Of a stretch of 64,000 bases of DNA, positions 1 through 12,543 are shown one piece after another. Below the pieces are notes generated by a model, which searched no databases, was not told the origin of the DNA, and saw only the letters and a list, made by a program, of their open reading frames with translations. The translations under genes and the position numbers were made by a program. This DNA comes from Nematostella vectensis (lineage: Eukaryota; Cnidaria; Anthozoa; Actiniaria; Edwardsiidae), in assembly GCF_932526225.1 (NCBI RefSeq), contig NC_064035.1:10217296-10281295 (forward strand), written 5' to 3'. Numbering within the stretch: the stretch's first letter is position 1; the number at the start of each line of letters is the position of its first letter.

Positions 1-200
1 CAACATATTTAGCAATAATTATAATAATTGTGTGCACATTTAGATCATAAAGATGTTTTCAATTCTGCTGGCTTCATTAGCTATAAATTCTTGATTATGT
101 ATTTACCCTAGAATAAACTACTAAAATAAAAATAAATGTTTTTATTTAAGAGAAAAACTTCTCAAAATTTCTAAGAAAAGGGGAAAGAGAAAAAAAAGTT

Positions 201-268
201 TGTTACGCTGTATTTAAACTAGGTACCTTTGTTTCCAAGACCGATGCTCTACCAAATACACTACATCA
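201..268 (-). repeat. Degenerate tRNA-like sequence (tRNA-Thr-like relic or tRNA-derived SINE head)
   Basis: Read on the minus strand, this stretch has a tRNA-like 5' half. An A-box-like segment TTGGTAGAGCATCGGTCT is followed by an anticodon-loop-like CTTGGAA and an eroded B box (GTTTAAATAC where GTTCGAATCC is expected). The A-box half resembles tRNA-Thr. The anticodon stem, T stem and acceptor stem do not pair properly, so a working tRNA is unlikely. A tRNA-derived SINE remnant is the alternative. Confidence 0.4.
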
Positions 269-374
269 ATAATCATCTTTCACCTGATGTCTAAAAACTA
301 ATTTGTAATGCTCGCTTCTTCATATTAATTGACTTGGAAAACATGCCAATTTCAGCTTCTTTTTCGGACAAGGA

Positions 375-682
375 ACAAATATTCAAACACAAATCATCCC
401 AACCCTGACAGGCAATTAGACGTGCATGTTTACAATCTAGGAAAAGGCAAAACTATCATTCTGCAGAAAACATGATAAAATATATGTATTGCGCACATTT
501 TATAAATCAATAACTAGACTCCAGGGTTACAAATATTCAAACACAAATCATCCCAACCCTGACAGGCAATTAGACGTGCATGTTTACAATCTAGGAAAAG
601 GCAAAACAATCATTCTGCAGAAAACATGATAAAATATATGTATTGCGCACATTTTATAAATCAATAACTAGACTCCAGGGTT
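375..682. repeat. Two-copy tandem duplication, 154-bp unit
   Basis: Copy 1 (375-528) and copy 2 (529-682) are the same except for one base that I can see: CAAAACTATC in copy 1 against CAAAACAATC in copy 2. The near identity suggests a recent duplication. I see no coding potential in it. Confidence 0.9.
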
Positions 683-1457
683 AACGATAACAGCTCGAAA
701 AGAGCAAGCTCAAGGTAAAACCACGCTATTTGATTCAAACTTTAAAAGTATCTTTTTTTTAGAAGCAATTCAAAGCTAATTCAGAAAACCATCCATGTCC
801 GATTCCAAAGGCCGAAGTTCTTGTAGCAGTAGCTACAAAAACTAATGGCTGCACCCAAAAAAGGGGAGCCAACAATGCTACTTGTGCCAAGAATGTGGGT
901 ATTTTTTTCAAATTGGCTATTTCTCTTGTTAAGAATCTAATGAAATAAGATTGAGTTTTTTCCAAAGAATTGAGATTTTATCCAAATACATGTAACTGAC
1001 AGTATTCAGCATGTACTACATGACATCATTCCCTCATGACTCTTTAATGGGCCTTAGAAGAATATCAATAAACAAGGGTTGAAGTGATTAAACTTGAGCA
1101 TAGTTTAATGCAATTACTTACGTGTATTAGTTAGTTTGCATGTCAGGGAAAGGTCAGTAAGGGAGTCATGCGACATGTGACAGAGAGAAGTGCTCGTGAG
1201 CAATGAGGAAAACGCACATCTCTAGGGTACAGGTGTTAGCAGAGATCTTTGGGATTCTAGTCCATATCTGCTATGAAGTGATTGTAAGAAGGTACAATAT
1301 GTCAAAACAGGGATTTAAAAAGTTTATTCTTCAGAAAAGCAGTTGACATGCAAGAGTACCAGCAGAGAGTAGACTATACAGAACATACTTTCTTGATATG
1401 TTAATTAGATGGCATAGAAAGAGATAAGTCATATAATAAATTCTTGCTAGCACATAA

Positions 1458-2385
1458 CCCGAGTGTCAGGCCCTTTTATTGTTCCTGTATACCGGGAAGC
1501 GATAAAAAGAGGGCCTGATACAAATACTGTAAAATTTTTATGTCGGGTCCCATTAACCACTGGGACCACTGGGATTGGCTAGAAAACAATGCTAATTAAA
1601 AATCGCGCTCTGATTGGCCCTTAACAGCATGTACAAATGTCTTGCCCAGGCCAGTTATTGCGTGTGTTTGTTCAGTTGTTTCTCATAGGTATCATTTTTC
1701 GATGCTAAGATCCACAAAGGTGCTGGAAATATAGATGCTATAGAAGCTGCCTTTAATACTACAGATACCATCAGTAGTAGTTATCAAATTCTTAGATAAA
1801 CCAGGAAGCAGGTGCCAAATATTCAAGAAATTTGTCAGTGAGAGCGAAGAATTCTTGGGATTTTTTGTGGCACTTCCTGCGAGTTGATCGAGTGAGTTTA
1901 TCAATGAAATTTGTGTTCAAGCAGAAGTTTGTCTATGTAGACGAAAAACTCTGTTTAAGAAAATTGGTAATGTGAATATCCTGTAGTAATTTGGTGATCT
2001 GATGTGTGAATCTGCTGTCATATACGTAAACTGCAAATCTCTTGCGCCGTGAACTATCTTTGTGTTTTCCTATCAGTTTTTTAAAGCATTCAAATAATTT
2101 TACATCATAACATCAAGTTACCTCACTGGGGTTCATCGTTACTAAAATTACTATCCTTGCATATAACGCCACTGTAATTTTGCTTTGCATAAATACTGTT
2201 TATAATTTGATTTGGGCATTTGATTGTGCTACCACGTGAGTCATTTATGTGGGACAATTTGACAGCTGATGTATTTTGACAGCGGCCTAAAAAGGGACGG
2301 CAGGCATAGCGTCTAGTATTTGTATCAGGCATAGTTTTATTTTTCCTCTACGACTTTTGAAAAATAAAATCACCTGATACTCGGG
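1458..2385. mobile_element. Non-autonomous DNA transposon with CCCGAGTRTCAGG termini
   Basis: The left end CCCGAGTGTCAGG is inverted at the right end (minus strand CCCGAGTATCAGG). A 10-base direct repeat CTTGCTAGCA flanks the element at 1443-1452 and 2386-2395, although the left copy is separated from the terminus by five bases. The interior has CCAAT-like boxes near 1575-1620 and only short open frames, none of which I recognise as a transposase. Confidence 0.6.
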
Positions 2386-2634
2386 CTTGCTAGCATACTT
2401 TGACAAAAGATAAATAAAAATTACTTTTTAGGCAAAATTGGCAAAGTTTCAGTTTAATAATCAAATTGCACATTTCATATACAATACATTAGCAAATATT
2501 ATTCAGTATCAAAAACTGCTCAAACTTTAATAGTCAACAATCTACTAATGGTCACTCTTGTATGAAAACAGTTCTACAAAATTGAGATGACATACAGGGG
2601 GGTGGAGTGGGGGTTATTTGTTACCTGTTGGGAT

Positions 2635-5509
2635 CAGCCTTAGAACTCTGGTGGTGGTGTGTCCGCACCATTTTATACCTTCCTATTTGTAGCGAGGGCC
2701 TTGTCAAATGAAAACCCTTGGCAGTAATTCTTAAATAAAAAATAACCACAAAAGTTGATAGAGTTACCAGATAACAAAAAAAGAAAAAGAAAGAAAAATG
2801 CAAGCAGGCAAAAACATTCATAAGCAAGCATGCAAGCAATCATGCAAGCAAACGGTCATTCTAAGAAGCCATAACAAAAAAATGGTCATCTCAGTTGAAA
2901 TACAATTTTATATTTTACTTTCATATATTGAAATTTTATATAAATAACAAATAATAGTATTACTAATGATATAAAATGTCATGCTAAAATATCTAGCAGT
3001 TCACTTACCTTTGGTACAAGTCATCATCTTCACCTCCCCAGCCCCAGAATTTATTGGAAAATCCATTAATTTCTTCAAAGTCTTTCCTCTTGAAGGAACC
3101 AGCGCCTCCAAATATTGATGCATATGGCAAACTGAAAAAAAAAATAAAGTAGCATCATTTTGTTAAAAAAAACAATTCTTTGACAATGGAATTGTTTTGC
3201 TGTGCACTATCCATCAAATGATAATTATTGATCATAGTGGTGATCATTGGCTTACTGATAATTAAACTTGTCTACAGCTGCTGACATATGTCGTGGTGAA
3301 GTGGGGCAGCTGTACTCGTTCCTATCATCTTCAGGAATCAGGTCCACGTCATGGAAGATGAAACAATCAAAGTTGTTGAACTTGAGGGATTCTTTGTAAC
3401 CAATGTTGAACAGAATAGCTCTGTTGAATGGTGTATCCCCTGACTGTGAATAAAATAAAACAATATGTTAATTTCCTTTTTTTAGTTTTACTCCAACTTT
3501 GAGTACTCTGTTAGCTCAAGATATGTGAGGAAAAAGCATTGAGAGCAATGAAAATACAGTTAAACTTTGATAAAACAATAGGGCAAAGAACCGAAAAATC
3601 ATATATGTTTAAAGTTAAAAAATAATAATAGTTTCCTAAAATATTATCATGAAGCAAAAATAAATGTGGTGCAACATATGCAATATTTACCTGTTCCACA
3701 ATAATAATTCTGTATTCTACATTCTGTCTTTTTAACATTGGATGCATATGACGAACAAATATTCCAAGTTGCTCATATCTTTTTCTGAATGGGACAATCA
3801 GAGCAACCTGTAGTAAAAAAAAAAAAAGCAGAAGTGTTTTTTTGTGGACGTCAATCATGGCTTTCAAATTCATTCTACATCTGTCACAGCTATAGAACAA
3901 CTAACATCAAAGTGGTTTACCATAAAAGCTACTGTCAACAAGAAAACACAAAAGCCAGCAAAGCTGTGGATGTCAATCATGGTTTTAACAATTCTTCCAA
4001 TTCTACATCTGTTACAGCTTTAGACCAACCAACATCAAAGTTGATTTTACCACCAAACCTACTGTAAGTCTCAGATAAAATGAAATTGGTTGCTGATAAA
4101 TAGATGAAAGAAGTTATAGTACAACAAACAGGAATAATTAATTACAATAATAAAAAAATGATTCTAATTGTTTCTGAGCAAGTAAATGCAAATAAGAGCT
4201 ATAAAGAATCACTAGCAAGCCACCTTACAAAGGTGGTTTCCACTGAACACGCTCAGGCCCGTACCTATAGGGGGGGGGGGAGGGTGCAGGAGGTGCGAAC
4301 GCACACCCCCACAACGGTCGAAAGTCCACTTTCGGTTCTCAATAGACGTGCTTTTTGTAGACAAAACTATAAAGCATAAGCTAGGTTACTCTGGTATGTC
4401 ACCATCCATCCATCCACCCCCCCAAGAAAAATCCTGGGTATGGGCCTGACGCTAAAACAACCCATTGGTCTGCAACTATGTATGCAGTACCTTTGTTCTT
4501 GCTTTGCACTCTGTAGGCTTCCACGCTCCACCTTTTTTCACCCATCCACCAAACTTTTCAGAGAAATGTTTTTCTAGCTCCTCCATTTTTGGAATATTCT
4601 GATTGACAAACAGTTGGCCAACTGTAAGGTAAGTAACCGTTAATACACATAAACAATTAATACAGTATGCACCACAATATTTATTTTAGGAAATAAAAAC
4701 ATTTATAATTGTTAAGAAAGAATGCTAGGAAATCACTTTAACTAACCCTATGTCATAACCTTTTCGGTAATAACATACTCTGTATAATTACTTCCAGGTA
4801 CACATTAGCAGGTGGGCTATTTCAAAGTGTTGAACTGCATAAAGATGCTGAACAATACTAATTTCTCGCTTACTGTACCTAATGAATCAGACTTTGCAGG
4901 GCAGAGTTCCTGGTCTTCATTCGCCTCCTCGATGACCGCAGAGGGCTTCTCGGAAGCTTTTTCTTCCTCTTTTTCTTGCTCTTCCACTGGAGGAGCTGTA
5001 GTCTCTACTTCGTCACCTTCCGAATGATCTCTCTCCTTTTCTTCCTTCAACGATTTCTTGATAAGCTTATCTACCGGGTCTTCGCTGTGTCCCGTCTCTG
5101 AAGATAATTCCTCTGGAGGTTTTTTGGACTGTTTAATGTTTTTCTCTTCGGATGGTTCCGTTGATTTAAGTACATTTTTAATAGTGCTATTCTTTCCATC
5201 TTCGGCGTCTGTTTTCGAAGCGCCTTCGGAGTTGCTGTTTTTGATTTTGGCTAAGTATTCTCCTAAAATCTCATTTGAAACTTGATTTTTAATGCTATTT
5301 AAGTCCTCTCCTTTTGAAATCTTATCCTTAATCATCTGAAAATACTTATCAAGCAACTGTGATTTCCCTCGGTCTTGTGTCTTGACCGAAGCAACTACAA
5401 CGCCAGTGTTCATAGAATGGCGGACCAAGAATACTGTAAAAATACATGCTACTAAAAACACAACAAAAAAGAAAAACTTAAGGCGTCGAAGCATTTTGCG
5501 AGCTTTCAC
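2635..5509 (-). CDS. B4GALT: Beta-1,4-galactosyltransferase (B4GALT1-6 class), 3' end missing
   Basis: A type II Golgi glycosyltransferase that transfers galactose from UDP-galactose to N-acetylglucosamine-type acceptors (family knowledge). Six exons on the minus strand: 4879-5509, 4491-4621, 3691-3807, 3256-3443, 3009-3131 and 2635-2729, all with GT-AG borders and matching phases. The start at 5509 gives a short basic cytoplasmic tail, then a membrane anchor at about residues 11-29, then a long Lys/Glu-rich stem to about residue 210. The catalytic part shows GGAWKPTEC, VALIVPFRKRYEQL, FNRAILFNIGYKESL, the metal-binding DVDLIPEDD, FGGAGAFKRKDF and the signature FWGWGGEDDD. The terminal exon is not seen. 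The acidic stem is unusually long. The paralogue within B4GALT1-6 cannot be fixed from this. Intron 3808-4490 contains a TIR element. Confidence 0.93.
4254..4448. mobile_element. Short TIR element (CAGGCCCGTACC termini)
   Basis: The left terminus CAGGCCCGTACC is inverted at the right end (minus strand CAGGCCCATACC). It lies in a B4GALT intron and holds a poly-G run. Part of its interior (AATAGACGTGCT, then TGTAGACAAAACTAT) recurs at about 31630-31690 in a CFAP210 intron, so this is a dispersed family. Confidence 0.6.
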
Positions 5510-7586
5510 TATAAATCAGTTCATTCATAAGATGTTTGAGCACGGATTTAGGTGTTGTTAAGGCATTTTCTTGTCGTTATTTGCCATTCCATTCCCGTAG
5601 CAATGCCATCGTTCCATCCGCCATGACACCACTAACCTTCCAACGTAACGTCGTCGCCGATCTTACGCCCTTTCTGATTGGCCAATATTCACATAGTTGA
5701 CGAAAGGGGTGGGGGCTACACACATCCTTAAAACTCTCATCGTGTTTACAAACTCTTTTTGGTAGAAAATGACATCACATAAGTATACCACAGATAAGCT
5801 TTATAATATCTACCTATAACGACATTTCAAGGGAGAATGACAATACATCGCTCTGCTTTCTGCTGTTTCCAAGCGACCAGTAGCCAATCAGAAATTAAGT
5901 CAAAGTAAGGACGTGGCATGTCTCGTTTGAACAGTGTGTAAAAGTGGAGTGGAGGGGGGCGGTACGTGGGAAACGGGACGAGATCTTTCTTAGGATTTCT
6001 TGCGTTCACTTGCAACGTTACCATCGAATAGAGGGTAGTAAAGTTGTAATTATTTTACCCTCTTCAGCTGTCTAGCTCTTGACAAGCGAATATAATCAGT
6101 TGGTCACTCATGGTGGTCACTATTCAGGAGGAGGGGCCACAGCCGGTCCGTAACGGTATCAGCGGGTATCCATTCCCTTTACGTGAAATCAAGTTGCAAC
6201 TGTTGCAAAGCTTTATCAAGGCTCTCTGTAGGTTCAAACATGTTTATAATTTCGAAGAAACATGTTCCATCTAATTTATCGAATAACGACTTTGCACTTT
6301 TTTAGACTTATGCAAAATACGTATTGCACATCATTAATGTGATCAACTATGGTGGGTAATTTCTTCATCCTTGTGACAGGAAAAAGAAGCAAAAAATTCG
6401 ACATGCTCGACCACGGGCAGCCCAAGGCAACTGTCAGTAGGGAAAAATCAATGTTGATAAAAAAAAATATTTATGAAAAATATTAAATAGATAAGTAAAT
6501 AAATATAATAAAACATGGCTTAAAATATTGTGTTTGAGTCTTCCTTTATTTGATTTTTTCCGGATTGAATGCTTAGAGTTTGAAGCCCGTTTTATAGAAG
6601 TGTATGTTTATATAATAGTAAATAAGAAAGGCCGGGGAGTCGAACGAGTCTCGTCTCACCAATTTGCGAATTTTACTTTCATTATTTGCAGGGCCGTGAT
6701 GGACATCGAAAAAGCTTGAGTGGTGGTGGGATGGGGGGGGGGGGGGGGGTGCAAGTATAATGCGCTACAGCCCGGTGAGTGGTTAGGCTCACGAGAGAAA
6801 AGCCTTCTAGGCCCGGGGGAGGGAATCACAAAATTAGACGGGGTGATCGTCCTAGGATATAAAATTCTACTAACTGCATTTTCGGCTTCTGCTATCCCTG
6901 GGGTTCTCACGCTAGTGGATCGTCACATACAGAGATATTTTGGGGGTACGAATTGCTGTTGACCACACCCAAAGTGCTATCGATCACCCCTGTCTGTTTT
7001 TATGGGAGTTCCCCAGGCTTCTAGGTATGTGGATTTTCTCTTGAATCGGGAGAGGATGCAAACTCGTTCTCGCCAATGAAATGCCAAATATGAAAAGGCC
7101 CTGGGAAAAATGCTGGAGGAGTTAAATGATAATTCTATATATTACGGGGGAGTGGGTAGTCAATGGAATAACCGATTTTCGACAGGTTTTTTAATGATAC
7201 CTTGTTTCTTTTGAGAAATTAAAATATGCATAAAATGAAATCAAACCACAGAGACAAGAACATGTCAACTTTATGCTCTAAAAATCAGTTTGCTTTGCGG
7301 AACAGGCGAGGCACAAGATATCCTAACCCCTCTCCATTCAGTTACAACTTTTACAGAAAAATCCTTGGAGCTAAAATTCACCCATTTCCATCAATTCCTA
7401 AGAGAAATCCTATCAAGAATGTTCTGTCCCCATAAACCAGAGACCTCTCTTCACTATATTTCTTTTCATCAACAATATCATCCTAGTGAATAAGAGAGAG
7501 GAAAAGAGGCCTCTGCTAGTAGAGAAAATTATTTCCATTGACTGCGAATCTATAATCCTTGTTGCATTCACACTAAGTAAATTCTA
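5510..7586. other. Intergenic region between B4GALT start and UBE2G2 stop
   Basis: The B4GALT promoter must lie just above 5510. No TATA box is obvious, and inverted CCAAT boxes (GATTGGCCAAT) occur near 5676. A G homopolymer starts near 6735 in a GC-rich repeat-like patch (6620-7010). The short open frames show no recognisable domain. Confidence 0.5.
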
Positions 7587-10500
7587 TCAAAGTCCAAGCG
7601 ATTTCCTCACTATTTGGTGAGCTATGTCATTGAACTGGTCTCTATTTTCTCTCCACATTTTCTATAAAAAAGAGTGTTAATGATAAAGCATAAAAAAGAA
7701 GAAAGGGTATTGAGTAAATTCAAAACAAAATATCTTAAAACTTAGACTTACTGAAGCATCAACATTTGCACCACTCTCATCATTTGGCTCTGGATCAAGA
7801 TTTAAATTGTGAGTGTTAGTGGCAATATTATTGAAAAATTTAGGATAGGGAAACCAAGGCATTGCCTTCTTTCCCGGAACATAAGCTCTACAGTAAAAAG
7901 ACATTTCTTATATGGTACTCAAGCTCTTCTATCCTAAGCTGACAGATGGAAAAGGTGGATCTAGGAGTGGGCAGAGCGGGCCCTGGTCCCCCATCCCCCT
8001 ATTCTCAAATATGTGGCTTAAAAATAACAAAAAATATAAGGAAATCCATGGAAGAACAATATATCCAGCCCCTGCTTTCTTTAAATCCTAACTTTAGCCC
8101 CCCTTTTTGGAACTTCTGGATCTGCCCCTGGATGTGATGTAATGTAATGTATTGTAAAATAATGTCTAAGAATGTCGCTATATAGAAGTTCCATTTATTT
8201 GATCAAAAGTAGATAATTTACCTGCAAGCATGCTGATGACTGAAAGAAGAATCTTCTCAACTGACTGCACAGGACTCCAGCGTTCCGCACTGCTTTCATA
8301 ACCCATGGGGTCGTCTCCGGGTGCATGCAGTATGGAAATACACACCCTCCCATCTGGGTATACTGGATCAAAAAAAGAATTGTATTCAACTAACAGACAT
8401 ACAGACAGATGGACAGAGGACAGATAGGTAAATAGGCGGGCAGACTATGCTTTGTCAGAGAATCTCCCAGGTTATACTAATATTTTGTACTGCCTCATTC
8501 AACAAAGATGCCTACTAAAACATTAAACTGGCTTGTTCAAATTATCTTCTAGTAAAAAAAAATAACTTTAGACAATTATTTAGAATAAACATCTTTTTTT
8601 TTCTCTTGCATGGTTATGTAATTGATACAATTTCTGGCGGGCACTGTGCTAACCTCTTTTGTTCACAAATCACCTGCCAATATTTCTTTTGTTTCTATGA
8701 AGTTTCATGTTAGATTGAGAAAATGAAACAGGGATGTATAAAAATATATAAAAACAGGGAGGGGTTCTTCCCATGTCAACCTGACAGAGATGCTTGTCTT
8801 GGGTATTTTGGGGGTATCTGAAAATAGGAAATAGGAGAAAATAGGCTTCTCTACTAGAAATGGTTCTTTGGGGCTTCTGGGTTATATTTAGGGAAGCAAT
8901 TTTTTGGTTTGCAAGTATTTTCTACAGGTAATTTTCAAATTTCTTGATGGCCATCCCTATCATTTTACACTTTAGATCCCCCTTTATGTGTTTAATGAGA
9001 GAGGGTTTATGAAAGAGCAACCAGACCACAAGCCTAACCTTGTACCAGTCTTACCATTTGGGTGGAACATTTCACCAACAAATCTCATCTTTGGAGGACT
9101 TAAGGGGTAGTCAGGAGGGAACACAAGCCTAGTAGTAAAAACACCCCCCTCAAATGGGGTTCCTTCTGGACCACTGTTGAAATGCAAATAAATATGATAA
9201 AATATGGCACAGCAAACATTCAAAACAAGGTACACCGGTTATGCTGTAGCAAAAAGGGCGGCAGAGTGTGATGTGCTAGCAAAAAATGCTTTTAAGGGGA
9301 AAAATAAACTTTGCCTATTCCACATTTTCAACTGTGGCTATTTCACATTTTAAACAAAAATTCATACACAAACACACACACACAAGGCAGCAGTTTTGTC
9401 TAGATTGAATTTAATTCTAGGGTCATCATAAAAATCAAATTTTCTTGAAAGACGTATCAAAACCCCAAGTTCAGTCAGGGCATTTGACATTTTACTTTGG
9501 AAATAGTACAAAAATCACCTTTAGGTTAGATAAGGACTCCCTGTAGAGGATTTTGGTCTGATTGAACAAGTAATTTTTTTGATGGGCTGAGAAGTTTGTC
9601 AATCCTTTAATTAAACATAATGTTTATGAAAGAGTCTGTGTATGTGCTTTATTGGTGAAAAGTTTAATCTTTATTGGAAGCTGTGTAAATTGACCTTGGA
9701 TTCTCCAAAAGACACTGTTTGTCTGGAAGACCAATTTAAATTCAATTTCAAATCTGTCAGATTCATGTATTTTGCAAAGAAAAAAAATACATACCTGTCA
9801 ACCTTTGAAAATCTCAAGGCTATTTTTTGGGGGGAGGGTGGGGTATATTCATTTTTTGGGGGAAGGGGTGGGTAAATCTCGCAGGCGTTTGCCGTATAGA
9901 AAGCTCTCGCTTACAAATCCACTTATAGATCTCACGAGGGTGTAAGATAAATTGCGCTCCACAACGGAATTATTGTTTTAAATATTTTAAAAGAAAATGG
10001 GCAAAATGACTATTTTCTATAGAATAATTTTTCGGAAACGATAAAAATCGCTAAAAAGCGGGAGATTTTGTGCTCAACGTGGGAGAGCGGGAGAAGGGGT
10101 CCAAAATCTTAAGACTCCCACCTTATGCGGGTGAGTTGACAGGTATGAAAATATGACAGTGGAAAATGCTATTTTGCTGTAGGATGTTCAAGATTTTTAA
10201 TAATAAAACTATATCAACATGATCTAATAGTGTTGTACCTTATTAAAGCCTCCCATTCAAAGAAATTTTCCTCTGTTAAAGGACCTACAAAAGAGCAATA
10301 AAAAGCATTACTTTGTCATACACTATAATGGCTAAAAAAGCTAGCATTACAAATAATAGTTAATACAAAATATTTAACATTATTGATAGGCTTACTGTAT
10401 TGACCCTAGACGGTACCAACAAAGTGAATCTCTGACAAAAACAAGTTATTCACAAAAAAATGGTGCACTTAAAAGAAATATGCAAATTTGTACAGGCATT

Positions 10501-11450
10501 TTAATAATGTGCACAGGAATGATGCCATGAGCCCATGACACTTTTCTTTCGCGTTTCAGGATACATTCTAAGAAATTACATTGATGAAAATTCTATAAAA
10601 AAAAATCAAACATTCTTTCTGTGCCTTCATAGCATTTTGAAAACCGTGTTGTTTGTTTGAGGAGTTATTAAGCAGACGAAAAGCGAGCTTTGACTGCACA
10701 AAAACGTTCACAGGACAGATATCACTTTGGCTCAACATTATTGCCTGATATTTGTCCTGTGAAAATGTACATGTGGCCCAAATACTAATGTACTACACTT
10801 GTACCTGCAATGATGCCCTCTGGTGGATTCACAGTCAGCTCTAAAAAAATACTCAAACTGATTAAATTAATCTTTCTTTTTAGTTACAGTGGTAGATTCA
10901 TTGCTTAGCCAATTTGAATCCAATCTTCCCTGCTACCAGAGGCCTCTTTTCTCTGTATTTCGATGGGCTGGTGTTCGCGAATCCCAACCCAGCGAAATAC
11001 TGAGAAAAGAGGCCTGTGGTAGCAGGGAAAATCTAATCATACAAAGTACATTTAAATAAATTGAACACAGGTTACGAAACCTATCATGAGCTTCCCCGAG
11101 AAGCTAAGTACATAAAAAGAACGGCGTTTAAACTAGGGTTGTTCTAGTGAGAAGACAGCTTAATTCTCTTTAGTTGAGCAGTGTTCAACGAGTTATTTCA
11201 ACGTGTCATTCCAACGTCAATCGAACATTCTTCCAGAATAAAAAAGAAACTCTATTATATTTTGCTTTGGAAACAATAAATCATTTACTTACAGTTCCAT
11301 TAATTGAAAATAAAAAAGCTTACAGTAGCTTTGTTTGCATCGACGAAGCTAATCTATCAAACATCTCTTTATACTTTCCCCACAGCAAATATCAAGTAAA
11401 TACTAACGCTTGTACTCTGCCATCAGTCGCTTAAGCGCTGCACCCGCCAT
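7587..11450 (-). CDS. UBE2G2: Ubiquitin-conjugating enzyme E2 G2
   Basis: An E2 enzyme that accepts ubiquitin from E1 and builds mainly K48-linked chains, in ER-associated degradation (family knowledge). Seven minus-strand exons: 11408-11450, 10805-10840, 10239-10284, 9055-9173, 8222-8362, 7752-7789 and 7587-7661. They sum to 498 nt, giving 165 residues, the same length as human UBE2G2. The N-terminus reads [15 protein letters not shown], followed by [24 protein letters not shown] and [19 protein letters not shown]. The catalytic cysteine falls at residue 89, as in human. The G-class acidic loop ([17 protein letters not shown]) is intact. The protein ends QIVRKSLGL. All phases agree, so this looks like a functional orthologue. 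Two introns carry hairpin transposons. Confidence 0.97.
9791..10146. mobile_element. MITE with ATACCTGTCAAC termini
   Basis: ATACCTGTCAAC at the left end is exactly inverted at the right end (GTTGACAGGTAT). The element sits in a UBE2G2 intron and contains a G-rich tract and GCGGGAGA-type motifs. A related single end (CATACCTGCCAACTCTCC) occurs near 56522 in VPS16 intron 2. Confidence 0.75.
10926..11030. mobile_element. Hairpin MITE (TTCCCTGCTACCAGAGGCCT)
   Basis: This is a 105-bp near-perfect inverted repeat with arms TTCCCTGCTACCA-AGGCCTCTTTTCTC and a short GC-containing loop. It lies in UBE2G2 intron 1. Part of the arm (AAAAGAGGCCTCTGCTA) recurs at about 7502-7518, so it belongs to a dispersed family. 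Confidence 0.75.
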
Positions 11451-12543
11451 AGTCTTTGTGAGCCTTTAAAACGATGAGTCCCGAGAAAATCCTTGCTCTT
11501 TCATGGCGATGGAGGAAGCATAACAGAATCACTGCCCGCCATTTTTTTTCATTTTAGCAAAAGTTAGGATCGCTGGCGCATAACACAGACAACCCAATAA
11601 ACCATTTTTGGAAGGGCTCTGGAGACGAGATATTGGTTAAACCCCACAACCAAGAAAGGGCGGGTTTTTCATTCCCTGTTTGGCAATTTTCCTAACATTA
11701 CCAAGGGTTGTGGCTTCAAAAATGCCATGTCACTTGTTTTATTCAAAGCGTAGAATTTCAACTAAACCATATCGAAACAAGTTAAAAATCAAAAGAAACG
11801 AATAAACAAGGAGCGTTTCCCTAAACCACCATCTTAGCCAGCAGTATACAGAAAAGAGATGCTGTTTCTAGCGGCAGCATCTTCCAATTGATTGACTACA
11901 AAACGACACCCTGTATAGAATTATATCTAGTCTCATACTTTTGTCTATGAATTTTGTTTTGGGCTCCGACTTTTAGGCCAGCAACGCCGAACACTATGAA
12001 AAGGACACACGAAAGCTATAAAAAAAAAATTAAAAAACTTTTACTTTTGCACATTCATTAGGTGTCTTTACCGGCCTTATCATTAGAATAATCAATTTTA
12101 ATAAACTTTGTTAAGTCTTCCAGCCTTTTTAGACACAAAAACCAGCGTGATTCTTTAATTAATAAATGGGCTAACCTACCAAGAATGAGAGACGGGTATT
12201 CACATTCATATATTCACATTCGCTTGTAAAATCTGAAGAGCAGCTCAATCTATCTGTCACTTCACTGTGATCAGAACTTGGTTTTCACGTCCTTTTTTTA
12301 ATAGACTATAATACTTGGTTTTCATGTCCTTTTTTAATAGACTATAATAGACCATAATAGCCTAAGTATATTAACGAGTCTGTGTTTTTCATTATAGTAT
12401 GTGCTAATTATCTCTATAGGTAGTTAATTATGCTCGTTGTTCTGCTGATAAATTATTTATCATGTTCAGTCAACTATAATTGTGAGTTTTAATAAGTTCT
12501 ATCGACTTCCTGAACAGACGCGCTGCCATCACCGTTGATTATT
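11451..12543. promoter_or_regulatory. Divergent intergenic region, UBE2G2 / fibrinogen-like gene
   Basis: UBE2G2 starts at 11450 going left and the fibrinogen-like gene at 12544 going right. The 1.1 kb between them has no recognisable coding exon. A short direct repeat (ACTTGGTTTTCACGTCC and ACTTGGTTTTCATGTCC, each followed by AATAGACTATAATA) lies at about 12275-12355. Core promoter elements were not identified. Confidence 0.45.

Larger units (their letters stand above)
1..2634. other. Region downstream of the last B4GALT exon found
   Basis: This AT-rich stretch holds the tRNA-like relic, the 154-bp duplication and the CCCGAG-TIR element. I looked on the minus strand for the missing galactosyltransferase C-terminal exon (a DGLNSL-type motif) and did not find it. 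That exon is therefore probably beyond the window edge. Confidence 0.5.

Noticed and set aside
1692-2332. Two short minus-strand frames inside the CCCGAG-TIR element
   Set aside because: No similarity to a transposase that I recognise, and not the missing B4GALT C-terminus (no DGLNSL motif).
8120-8170. A TGTAATG-rich short repeat in a UBE2G2 intron
   Set aside because: Too short and degenerate to call as a separate feature.
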